From assembly GCF_001078375.1 (NCBI RefSeq), contig NZ_BBXI01000017.1:17085-81084 (forward strand): 64,000 nt of DNA, read 5' to 3'. Origin of the DNA: Veillonella tobetsuensis (GTDB lineage: Bacteria; Bacillota; Negativicutes; Veillonellales; Veillonellaceae). A program made the position numbers and the translations under genes. Under the pieces are notes generated by a model. The model was not told where the DNA came from and ran no database searches. It saw nothing but the letters and a program-made list of their open reading frames with translations. Shown in pieces: positions 21,273 through 28,703 of the stretch; position 1 is the first letter of the stretch; each line of letters opens with the position of its first letter.

Positions 21273-21657
21273 GTGATTATTGCCTCCTTAAGCATTTAGC
21301 AAAAATAGAACACTTGCTTAATCTATCATTATGTTTAGGAATAACAACCATTACAAACTTGCGTACATGAAAAAATAATGCAATAATATATATGTTATAT
21401 ATAAATATGGCATTATGAAGTACAAACTATTTTGTAGTGGGCACAACCATAATTCCTAATATCATAACTTGATATAGCCCTATAAACTCATTATAACGTG
21501 GCGAGCTATATCAAAGCAATACATACAGCGCTTGGTACCTTGCCAATATCGCTATCCATACTTTACTTAATGTAATAGCTGATTGCATTTTAGTAATAAC
21601 TATTCTCATTTAAGGTTTTCCTTTATATCACATCCTTTTATTTACAGGGGGTTAGTT
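21273..21657. promoter_or_regulatory. Divergent control region between nifJ and lysR with an inverted repeat
   Basis: 385 bases without a gene. Near the middle, TTGATATAGC (21469-21478) is repeated inverted and perfectly as GCTATATCAA (21505-21514), a 10-bp dyad with 26 bases between the arms. A possible nifJ promoter on the minus strand is TTGTTA, 16 bases, TAGATT close to 21330. The dyad between a LysR gene and its divergent neighbour is the expected layout for an autoregulated LysR operator, though LysR half-sites are usually T-N11-A with closer arms. Confidence 0.5.
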
Positions 21658-22581
21658 ATGGATTTTCACCATTTAAAATACTTCGTAGAAGTAGCTGATC
21701 AAAAGAGCTTTAGTAAAGCAGCAAGAAATTTACATATCTCACAATCCGCGATTAGCCGCACAATAAAAGCATTAGAAGATGAATTAGGCGTTGTCCTTTT
21801 CATGCGTAATGCCAAATCCGTAGAACTCACTGATGGTGGTACCATCTTTTTAACTCATGCAAAACGTGTTGTGTTCATGTTTGAACATTTAAAAACAGAT
21901 TTTGAAAACGAATTTCGTTTGGAGCAAGATTCCATCCGTATTGGTATCCCTCCTATTACGGACGCACCAATTTTTGCACAATTATTAGGCGAATTTAAAA
22001 AGGTATATCCACAAATTGATTTAGAATTATACGAACAAGGTTCTAAGAAGGTTGAAATCAGTGTTCAAGAAGGTCTAATCGATATTGGTATCATCTGTAC
22101 AAAACCAAATCCTAAAGAATTTGAAGCTTTTTATCTTACATCTGATCCATTGTCCGTAATCCTTCCTAAAACTAGTCCACTAGCTAAAGAACCGGAAATT
22201 CGTTTAGAAATGCTTTCAGAGGAATCCTTCGTTCTCCATAAAGACGATTTCAATTTACATGATGAAATTATCAAAGCTTGTAAACACACAGGTTTCCAAC
22301 CTCATATCGTTTTTGAAACGAGCCAACGTGATCTCATGTTACAAACTGTTAGTGCTGATCTTGCCATCGCCTTACTACCATCTCGCCTCTGTCCTGAGGT
22401 AGGTGAAAATACAGAGGTTGGTTCCAAGGTTGTAGTACGCCCTCTTGTTCCAGAAATCATCCATACATTATATGTTATCTGGAAAAAAGGTCACTACCTC
22501 TCCCATGCTTCTCGCTTGTGGTTAGACTTCGTTAACTCCAAATTACCATTACCTGGTCTACAATTGGAGGGCCACAAATAA
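21658..22581 (+). CDS. LysR-family transcriptional regulator (by nifJ)
   Basis: 307 residues from ATG 21658 (MDFHHLKYFVEVADQKSFSKAARNLHISQSAISRTIKALEDELG), the classic LysR winged helix-turn-helix, followed by a periplasmic-binding-protein-like effector domain (about 90-295). The frame is open from 21583, but the chosen ATG fits the family N-terminus and has GGGGG upstream. Divergent from nifJ, it is a candidate regulator of that gene. Its stop codon overlaps the start of the next gene. A 28-codon stretch of its effector domain (around 22100-22185) recurs as a degenerate fragment at 25447-25530. Confidence 0.93.
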   Translation: MDFHHLKYFVEVADQKSFSKAARNLHISQSAISRTIKALEDELGVVLFMRNAKSVELTDGGTIFLTHAKRVVFMFEHLKTDFENEFRLEQDSIRIGIPPITDAPIFAQLLGEFKKVYPQIDLELYEQGSKKVEISVQEGLIDIGIICTKPNPKEFEAFYLTSDPLSVILPKTSPLAKEPEIRLEMLSEESFVLHKDDFNLHDEIIKACKHTGFQPHIVFETSQRDLMLQTVSADLAIALLPSRLCPEVGENTEVGSKVVVRPLVPEIIHTLYVIWKKGHYLSHASRLWLDFVNSKLPLPGLQLEGHK

Positions 22582-23000
22582 TGAATAAACCATCTGGGCT
22601 CGCAGCAAAATTGCGGGCCCTTTTGAAAGCTAAAGAAACGCCTATGTGGGCTGTTATTTTGATTCTAATCACCGTTATCATTATTCAGCAAATCCAAATA
22701 TCAGAATTACAATGGCGCGTTGATGAAGATCATGATGGATCCTCTATCGAAAGTGTCGCTGGTCGACTTTATATTTTAGAAGGTATGGCCAATAAACACG
22801 CCGATCAAATTGAGGAACTAGAAACATATATCCGTCAATTACAAAATGATGGTGCCAGATATGACTGGGAACTCAAACAATTAGAATGGTTACATCCAGA
22901 ACTCAAGGTAATTCCTCCTGACGGGAATCCTAACCCTTTGAAATCGACAGATCTCAACCTAGATATGAACCCTGGAAAAGTGCCTGATGTAAAGAAATAG
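22581..23000 (+). CDS. Small single-span membrane protein with coiled coil, coupled to lysR
   Basis: 139 residues, family not recognised. An N-terminal cytoplasmic, basic stretch (about 1-22) precedes one membrane segment (MWAVILILITVIIIQQIQI, about 23-41). A predicted coiled-coil region of acidic and leucine-rich heptads follows (about 60-105), then a proline- and asparagine-rich tail. The likely topology places the tail outside the cytoplasm. The ATG overlaps the lysR stop codon (TAATG), so translation is probably coupled. A role in signalling to the regulator is conceivable but not shown. Confidence 0.75.
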   Translation: MNKPSGLAAKLRALLKAKETPMWAVILILITVIIIQQIQISELQWRVDEDHDGSSIESVAGRLYILEGMANKHADQIEELETYIRQLQNDGARYDWELKQLEWLHPELKVIPPDGNPNPLKSTDLNLDMNPGKVPDVKK

Positions 23001-23003
23001 AAT

Positions 23004-23068
23004 AAAGAGCTATATCTATAGATAGCACCGATACCATGTGTATAAGTGTATTAAAGATATAGCTCTTT
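23004..23068 (+). terminator. Terminator after the lysR operon
   Basis: Arms AAAGAGCTATATCT (23004-23017) and AGATATAGCTCTTT (23055-23068) form a perfect 14-bp stem around a 37-base loop, followed by T on the plus strand. It lies between the convergent small membrane protein and MFS genes. Confidence 0.7.
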
Positions 23069-23091
23069 TTATTTGCCAATTAATTCTATAT

Positions 23092-24408
23092 TTAGTTATC
23101 CTTATGTTCCATTGATTTTGGTAATGTTAAAATCAATAGACCTGCGAGGAACATACAAGCGCCCATTACATAGTAGCCCATTGCAAAGCTACCAGTATGT
23201 CCGTTGATAAAACCAAGCATATAAGGGCCTACCCAACCGCCTACATTACCAGAGGAATTAATAAGTCCCATAGCGCCTGCTGCAGCTGCACCCGATAAGA
23301 ATGTAGTTGGCATTGTCCACCATACGCCCATGCCGCCATATACGCCTACAGCCGTTAAACAGATGAATAACAAGCTAATTTCAGGTGATGGACTATGTGG
23401 TGTAGCAATAAAACCTATGGTACCAACAAATAATGTGGTCGCCACATGCCAACGTTTTTCATTTCGTTTCTCTGAGGAGTAGCCACAGAACACTTGTACC
23501 AATAAGGCGGCACTCATTGGAATAGCAATCGACCACGCTACAACACTTGGTGGCCATCCAGATAAGCTTTTAAGCACTTGTGGCATCCAGAAACTGAATC
23601 CCCAGAACCCAATAACCCACAAGAAATAAATCAATGCTAATCGCAATACCTTTGGATCTTTCAAGGCCTGCCAAATTGTGTATTTCTTTACGGATTGTTT
23701 TTCAGCTTCTTCCTTGGCAAGCTCTTCTTTGATATATGCTTTCTCCGCAGCAGTTACCCAAGCAGCCTCTTCTGGTTTTTCTTTCATCCAGAATGCAAAA
23801 ATGAAAGCAAACACAACGGCTGGTATTGCTTCTACAATAAACAATGTGCGCCATCCGTGTAAACCAAAGAAGGTCGTATCGAGCAATACGCCGGCTAATG
23901 GACCACCAATAATATTGGAGAATAACAGAGATGTAAGCATTAAGGAAATCGCTTTTGCCCGCTCTCTCGGTAAAAACCAATTAGGTATTAATAAGGAATA
24001 AATAACTGGATATAATGACGCTTCACATAAACCTAACAGGAATCGATATAAGAAGAACTCCCACTCTGTCGTCATTGTTGTCATGAGGACACACACAATG
24101 CCCCAACTAAACATGATACGCGCTACCCAATGCATCGCATTAAATCTCGCTGCTAACAGAGATGCAGGGACTTCAAATAAAACATAGCCAATAAAGAATA
24201 TACCTGCGCCCATACCGAATATTTCTGGTGTTAACCATGGTAAATTCTCTTTCATGGTCAAGCCTGCATAGGCGATATTTACACGGTCTAAAAAGGCAAT
24301 AATAGAAACAATAAATAATGGTAGGATGACATGCAACATACGCCGCCTTGTAAAATCCTTAAAATCGATGGCCCCACTTTGAGGCTCTGGTACAGATGAT
24401 GAGTTCAT
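23092..24408 (-). CDS. MFS transporter, anion:cation symporter (ACS) family
   Basis: 438 residues with about 12 membrane segments, an inner-membrane secondary carrier. The first segment (FLDRVNIAYAGLTMKENL) and the motif between segments 4 and 5 (FLLGLCEASLYPVIYSLLIPNWFLPRERAKAIS) are characteristic of the ACS branch, which moves organic anions such as sugar acids, tartrate or phthalate. The substrate cannot be read from the sequence. No catabolic gene for such a compound is adjacent, and it appears to be transcribed alone from a start at 24408. Confidence 0.87.
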   Translation of the reverse strand: MNSSSVPEPQSGAIDFKDFTRRRMLHVILPLFIVSIIAFLDRVNIAYAGLTMKENLPWLTPEIFGMGAGIFFIGYVLFEVPASLLAARFNAMHWVARIMFSWGIVCVLMTTMTTEWEFFLYRFLLGLCEASLYPVIYSLLIPNWFLPRERAKAISLMLTSLLFSNIIGGPLAGVLLDTTFFGLHGWRTLFIVEAIPAVVFAFIFAFWMKEKPEEAAWVTAAEKAYIKEELAKEEAEKQSVKKYTIWQALKDPKVLRLALIYFLWVIGFWGFSFWMPQVLKSLSGWPPSVVAWSIAIPMSAALLVQVFCGYSSEKRNEKRWHVATTLFVGTIGFIATPHSPSPEISLLFICLTAVGVYGGMGVWWTMPTTFLSGAAAAGAMGLINSSGNVGGWVGPYMLGFINGHTGSFAMGYYVMGACMFLAGLLILTLPKSMEHKDN

Positions 24409-24526
24409 ATGAATCCTTTCTACTTACTATATGATACGTACCATAATATATTAAAAAAACAAATGTCCTCTGTCAATGATATTATATAGAATATAGGAAT
24501 AACGAATTAGAATATGTAACATACAA

Positions 24527-24590
24527 AAAGCACCTTATATCTGTTATGTAAAATCTCCATAAAGATTTCTAACAGTATATAAGGTGCTTT
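24527..24590 (-). terminator. Rho-independent terminator after the Bax-inhibitor-1-like gene
   Basis: Long inverted repeat with AAAGCACCTTATATCTGTTA at the left and its near-complement ending GGTGCTTT at the right (one extra base), followed by T on the minus strand. It lies 19 bases past the stop codon at 24610. Confidence 0.8.
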
Positions 24591-24609
24591 CACATACACT
24601 ATTCAGATA

Positions 24610-25356
24610 TTAGCGTCTGTTACCAAAGATACGCAACAAAGATAAGAACAAGTTAATGAAATCGAGATACAAGCTAAGTGCACCAGCAATTTCAATACGA
24701 TCTAAAATCGTTTCATCTTCAGATAGTGCCAATTGAGTAACACTGTTTTTAATCATGTTCATATCAACAGCCGTAAAAATGGAAAATACCACGACCCCAA
24801 TGTAGCCAAGAATCAAGCTAATTGTACTATAACTAATGGAACTAAGATATGGAATCGAAAAATACGATGCTGCCATAAATACAAGACTTACGATAATCAT
24901 ACCAAATATAGCAGCCACTAAGTACGGTGTTAATCCGGCTAAATTCTTCTTAGTTGTAAGGCCTACAATAGAAAAGGCAACGAAGAACGCCAATGCTCCA
25001 ATCAATGCTGGTACAGTAGCTTCCATGATGCCATATGCTAACGAAACAAGTGATAAGGTAACGCCATTCAATGCACTATAGATGAAGAACATCGCATATA
25101 GGGACATAACATTGGCCTTATACGTGCGCATGCTAAACAAGAATACCACCGCTACTTCTGCAATCAATAAAATATTAAAATTGCTAGCTGCAAAGCGCGC
25201 CCATGACGGATTCATTAGCGTCGCAATACCAATACCCAATGTGGTCAATAAACCAACAACCATCCATAAAATAGAGCCCTTTAACCGTTGAGATACAATA
25301 CTTTCTACCAATGCTACATCATTAGCATTTGGCGTTTGTGTCATATATGGATTCAT
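24610..25356 (-). CDS. Bax inhibitor-1 / YccA-family membrane protein
   Basis: 248 residues with seven predicted membrane helices and little else. The segment AMFFIYSALNGVTLSLVSLAYG and the C-terminal ALSLYLDFINLFLSLLRIFGNRR match the bacterial BI-1/YbhL/YccA family, thought to form pH-sensitive calcium leak channels or to modulate membrane proteases. It is in the inner membrane. The ATG at 25356 follows AGGAGG. It seems monocistronic, with a terminator downstream. Confidence 0.92.
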   Translation of the reverse strand: MNPYMTQTPNANDVALVESIVSQRLKGSILWMVVGLLTTLGIGIATLMNPSWARFAASNFNILLIAEVAVVFLFSMRTYKANVMSLYAMFFIYSALNGVTLSLVSLAYGIMEATVPALIGALAFFVAFSIVGLTTKKNLAGLTPYLVAAIFGMIIVSLVFMAASYFSIPYLSSISYSTISLILGYIGVVVFSIFTAVDMNMIKNSVTQLALSEDETILDRIEIAGALSLYLDFINLFLSLLRIFGNRR

Positions 25357-25446
25357 AAGAACCTCCTTGCTATTTGTAGTTTATATAGTTTGTTATCTAT
25401 CTATATATTATACTAAAAATTCTTATTCAACGCCATAAAAACACAT

Positions 25447-25530
25447 TGTATAAAACCAAATCATAAAGAATTTGAGTCCTTCTACCTCACTAGTGACCCA
25501 CTTTCTGTTATCGCTCCTAAAAAAACACTT
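25447..25530 (+). pseudogene. Degenerate fragment of a LysR effector domain
   Basis: About 28 codons on the plus strand read C-I-K-P-N-H-K-E-F-E-S-F-Y-L-T-S-D-P-L-S-V-I-A-P-K-K-T-L. They align without gaps to CTKPNPKEFEAFYLTSDPLSVILPKTSPL in the LysR protein encoded at 21658-22581. No start codon, upstream half or downstream half is present. It looks like a relic of a LysR paralogue, or of a duplicated piece, left in the gap upstream of the BI-1 gene; the following bases form a terminator. Confidence 0.7.
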
Positions 25531-25578
25531 TATAGTATGAATATATCTCTATCACAAGATAAGAAAATACTATAAAGT
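25527..25578 (-). terminator. Rho-independent terminator of the cupin operon
   Basis: Perfect 12-bp stem ACTTTATAGTAT / ATACTATAAAGT. On the minus strand the second arm runs into a G and then seven T. It lies 10 bases past the cupin stop codon. Confidence 0.8.
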
Positions 25579-25587
25579 ACTTTCATA

Positions 25588-25944
25588 TTAATTAGTAGTA
25601 ACAGGATCATAATCAGACGGCACCGGAGCAACGATACTCACAAAGACAATATCTTCCGTTCCAGTATTTTTTGCACCATGACATTCACCCTTTTTAGATA
25701 CTATAACTTGCCCCTTTGTAAAAGGCACCTCTGTATCAGGTGTTGGATAAAATACACCCTTGCCTTGCAATATAACCCATATATCATCAGAGTGATGATG
25801 ATAATGTTTTGGTAAGGTTTGACCAGGTTTAATAACCCATACTGAACCACCTGTGGAATCAGTTTGATAAAATGGCGTCCTAACAGCATTCTCCAAACTT
25901 TCAACTTTCACAAGTTCCATATCAAAAACACGTTGATTACTCAT
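25588..25944 (-). CDS. Cupin-domain protein
   Basis: 118 residues from ATG 25944 (RBS AAGGTGAGG); an upstream in-frame start at 25965 is less likely. A single small beta-barrel: the first cupin motif is seen in PGQTLPKHYHHHSDDIWVILQGKG (metal-binding histidines and acidic residue) and the second in KGECHGAKNTG (final histidine). Single-domain cupins bind a metal and may be enzymes or sensors; nothing identifies the substrate. It is the last gene of a four-gene operon, 28 bases after the DUF4261-like gene. Confidence 0.85.
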   Translation of the reverse strand: MSNQRVFDMELVKVESLENAVRTPFYQTDSTGGSVWVIKPGQTLPKHYHHHSDDIWVILQGKGVFYPTPDTEVPFTKGQVIVSKKGECHGAKNTGTEDIVFVSIVAPVPSDYDPVTTN

Positions 25945-25972
25945 AATACCCTCACCTTTCATCAATTAACGA

Positions 25973-26848
25973 CTAACGAGTTCCTGAAGCATATTCACCC
26001 ATATTTACATCAAGCACTGCTCTCACCGGTTGAATTAGAGAATCCTCATAATGCAATGTCCATTGCACATTTGAATCCAATTCTCCATTCTCTAGGCCGC
26101 TAATAGTATCACCATCACCCACAGGATTGTCATTTTCTAAAATAAAATACAGCATATTATATGCATGAATAACTACATCATCAGGATTCATACCATGAAA
26201 GTGATACTGTACATCAGGCAAGAATAAGGTGCTCATCCCCACCGAGTCAACCATCATATCTTCTGTACCTTGAATGTTAAAATATCGCACATTAACTGCA
26301 TAATCAATAAAACGAGTTACAGCCTTATCTGGATAATTTTCAATCGATTCACGACTTAAAAACTTACGAGATGGACCAAAGACAACGGCCTTACAAGCCG
26401 GATATAATTCTAACAAAGCATCTACATACTTTACGAGCATATCAGCACGCTGTTTTGACTCTAAACCAGCAGCTAACATATCCGTAGCAAATACTCTATA
26501 TTCGCACTCTGCCAACAAGTCATCTACATTGGGACAATTCCATACCTGACTACGATCAAAATCGTCTAATACAGGCTTATCAATTTTCTCACATTTTGTA
26601 ATCATCAATGTTGGAGGAACCTCTGCATCATTATCCTCATAATGCACCTTATAATTCTGAGGTGCAAAACCAGCTGAATCCGCCCCATAACTAAAACAAT
26701 CTACAGTGCCTAAGTGCTTTGTAAATACCTCAACCATATGCTCACGGTCAAGTATATCACAATGCTCCGCCATCAGCAACTCAACAAAAAAGATACCACC
26801 AGGACGATCTGAAGTATCCGTTAAATCCTGCTTAAATACTTGGCTCAT
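25973..26848 (-). CDS. DUF4261-like protein of unknown function
   Basis: 291 residues, soluble, acidic, without signal peptide or membrane segment. The overall layout resembles DUF4261 proteins, especially the C-terminal LPDVQYHFHGMNPDDVVIHAYNMLYFILEN, but this assignment is from memory of the family. Central features include a conserved-looking FGPSRKFLSRESIENY stretch. The start at 26848 has AGGAGAGAG. It lies between the nuclease candidate (21 bases upstream) and the cupin gene. No function can be given. Confidence 0.65.
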   Translation of the reverse strand: MSQVFKQDLTDTSDRPGGIFFVELLMAEHCDILDREHMVEVFTKHLGTVDCFSYGADSAGFAPQNYKVHYEDNDAEVPPTLMITKCEKIDKPVLDDFDRSQVWNCPNVDDLLAECEYRVFATDMLAAGLESKQRADMLVKYVDALLELYPACKAVVFGPSRKFLSRESIENYPDKAVTRFIDYAVNVRYFNIQGTEDMMVDSVGMSTLFLPDVQYHFHGMNPDDVVIHAYNMLYFILENDNPVGDGDTISGLENGELDSNVQWTLHYEDSLIQPVRAVLDVNMGEYASGTR

Positions 26849-26869
26849 ATGCTCTCTCCTAATTTTTAA

Positions 26870-27871
26870 CTATTGTTCTGACGAGTGTATTAATTTATAC
26901 CATTTTACAATACCTTCAGGGATTAGATAATTTACACTTTCCATCTTAGACTTTACCCATAGATATAAGTCATTTGGAGCAATAATATGAATCGAATCAC
27001 TTTGAATATTGGAATTTTTTATCTCACCTTCCGATGTAAATAGATATACTTCTTTTTTTCGTTTCTGATCATCTACCAAATCAATATACTTAATAAAATC
27101 TAAAGCAACATTTCCTTTTTTAACTTGAGGATATGCAAGCATCCCATTTTCTGGATTTACTAATACACATTCATATAGCTCAGTTGCAATTTTATTCGTA
27201 GATGGGATTGTCACATAACCTTTACGATCATATAAATATAAACAAACTAAATCCTCACAATCATTTGGAGATAAACAATCATAAAATAATTGTTGTAAAA
27301 ATTCTTCTTTTGAATTCTCTAATATCAAAGGTTTTCCCCAAAATGCATATTCAGCATACTCAAACATATAGTCTTTATTTATACGTTGAATAGTTCGACC
27401 GCGAATAAAAGCTGTTGCTACTGCACCTGGTACCTGGCTTTCATCACCAATCCGTTCCCACTTAACCTCTGTAATTTGATTAGCAGCATCAAAATCTAAT
27501 GCATCATCATCGCTGTTATAAATATACTCAGATTTTTCAGTTACATGCCCTAGATAATAAATACCATTATCACGCATCCAAATATAGTCACCCTTTTCAA
27601 CTTCCGTTAGCATATCAACAGCAATCAACCGTTTTTTACGATTTATCCCATATAAACCATAAGTTCTAACAACATCATAATACTGATTTATATCTTCTAT
27701 ATTTTTACGTTTTTCTTGTATTTCAATTATAGCCTCAGGGTTATAATTCTTTATGTGGTCATCCTTAATACTCCACCCTAAAGCAGCAACATCATTATCT
27801 AAACAATACTTTGAAATTTTTTCTCCACTGCTACTATCTGTTCTTGTTTGTAATCTCCACACAGTTCCCAT
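26870..27871 (-). CDS. Candidate PUA-like plus PD-(D/E/Q)xK nuclease protein
   Basis: 333 residues from ATG 27871, chosen for its strong GGAGG; an upstream ATG at 27907 overlaps the previous stop codon but lacks a well-placed site. Family not firmly recognised. The N-terminal half (about 1-165) has the pattern of PUA/EVE-like domains that precede restriction-type nucleases: VWRLQT, then ALGWSI, EKGDYIWMRDN, YYLGHV, and VPGAVATAFIRGRTIQRI. The C-terminal half (about 195-320) has an acidic helix (SPNDCEDLVCLYLY) and ELYECVLVNP...AYPQVKKGN, which could supply the acidic residue and Q-x-K of an Mrr-like active site. It is very AT-rich compared with its neighbours, suggesting transfer. A defence role is an inference. 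Confidence 0.55.
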   Translation of the reverse strand: MGTVWRLQTRTDSSSGEKISKYCLDNDVAALGWSIKDDHIKNYNPEAIIEIQEKRKNIEDINQYYDVVRTYGLYGINRKKRLIAVDMLTEVEKGDYIWMRDNGIYYLGHVTEKSEYIYNSDDDALDFDAANQITEVKWERIGDESQVPGAVATAFIRGRTIQRINKDYMFEYAEYAFWGKPLILENSKEEFLQQLFYDCLSPNDCEDLVCLYLYDRKGYVTIPSTNKIATELYECVLVNPENGMLAYPQVKKGNVALDFIKYIDLVDDQKRKKEVYLFTSEGEIKNSNIQSDSIHIIAPNDLYLWVKSKMESVNYLIPEGIVKWYKLIHSSEQ

Positions 27872-27903
27872 GGCATTAACCTCCAAATTAAATAATACAA
27901 ACT

Positions 27904-28404
27904 TCATACAATAAATACATTACCTTTTAATTTATAGTATACAGGATGATATTCAGTACTACAAATCGCCATCCATCGTTTTACAAACTTCTCAAAATCA
28001 ATGTTATAATTACAATTTAATAGAATTTGCATAGAGTTTTGTAATAGATATACTCGTTCAATTTCTAATCTATCTATTAAAGAATTTCTTATAAGTTCCC
28101 CTTCAACAACTTGTTTAAATCTTGCATATAAATAATCAATACACTGATTTTTATATCCAAGTTTATAATTGCTAGCCACAAATAAACTACGATATGATAA
28201 TGCACTCGGAAGAAAAGATTCCCATTCTAGTATTTCATGTCCATCTTCAACCATTCTAATATACATATCATTAATATCAATATAATCTCGAATCCAACAT
28301 TCAACCATTAAGTAAATATTTAATTCTTGCTCCATTAAGTCATCTATATAAAAATCCTTTAATCCATCTATATCAAATTCTACATTAGCCCTATATTGAT
28401 ACAT
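27904..28404 (-). CDS. Unknown AT-rich protein, first gene of accessory operon
   Basis: 166 residues from ATG 28404 (RBS AGGGGGA), not recognised. It is soluble, rich in Tyr, Ile, Asn and Asp, predicted mainly helical, with no signal peptide and no clear motif. It starts a minus-strand operon with the nuclease candidate (32 bases downstream), the DUF4261-like gene and the cupin gene. Its high AT content matches the nuclease candidate and differs from the flanking core genes. As the tightly linked partner of a putative nuclease it could be an accessory or inhibitor subunit, which is untested. Confidence 0.65.
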   Translation of the reverse strand: MYQYRANVEFDIDGLKDFYIDDLMEQELNIYLMVECWIRDYIDINDMYIRMVEDGHEILEWESFLPSALSYRSLFVASNYKLGYKNQCIDYLYARFKQVVEGELIRNSLIDRLEIERVYLLQNSMQILLNCNYNIDFEKFVKRWMAICSTEYHPVYYKLKGNVFIV

Positions 28405-28551
28405 AGATATCCCCCTAATATATAACCACATTCTTTTATATAGATATTATAACTTTATAAATGCCCAAATTTTCACCCATAGCATCATATTTAATATGTA
28501 AAAATCTCACATTACCCCCTCCCTACAGTCCTATAATTCATAAAAATACAA

Positions 28552-28622
28552 AAAGACCCTCTCCGTGGTCCGTAGAGGAACTTCAGGCATGTGTGAGTCC
28601 TAGGACCATGGAGAGGGTCTTT
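28552..28622 (-). terminator. Strong terminator of the citrate lyase operon
   Basis: A 20-bp stem with a single G-U pair (left arm 28552-28571 beginning AAAGACCCTCTCC, right arm 28603-28622 ending GAGAGGGTCTTT) around a 31-base loop, followed by T on the minus strand. It lies about 80 bases past the citF stop codon. The stem is unusually long and GC-rich for this region. Confidence 0.88.
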
Positions 28623-28703
28623 GTATTATTTAATCAGCGTGGGATGGTGATACCACCAGCGGAACCGCACAGTATCTAACCGTGCTCCACATCACCAACT
28701 CAA

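Noticed and set aside
28552..28622. Structured element considered as a tRNA or riboswitch
   Set aside because: It is one long hairpin followed by T residues downstream of citF; there is no cloverleaf, CCA end or gene in the right position to be controlled.
28461..28679. A 72-codon plus-strand frame
   Set aside because: It runs straight through the strong citF terminator hairpin and has no ribosome binding site or family resemblance.
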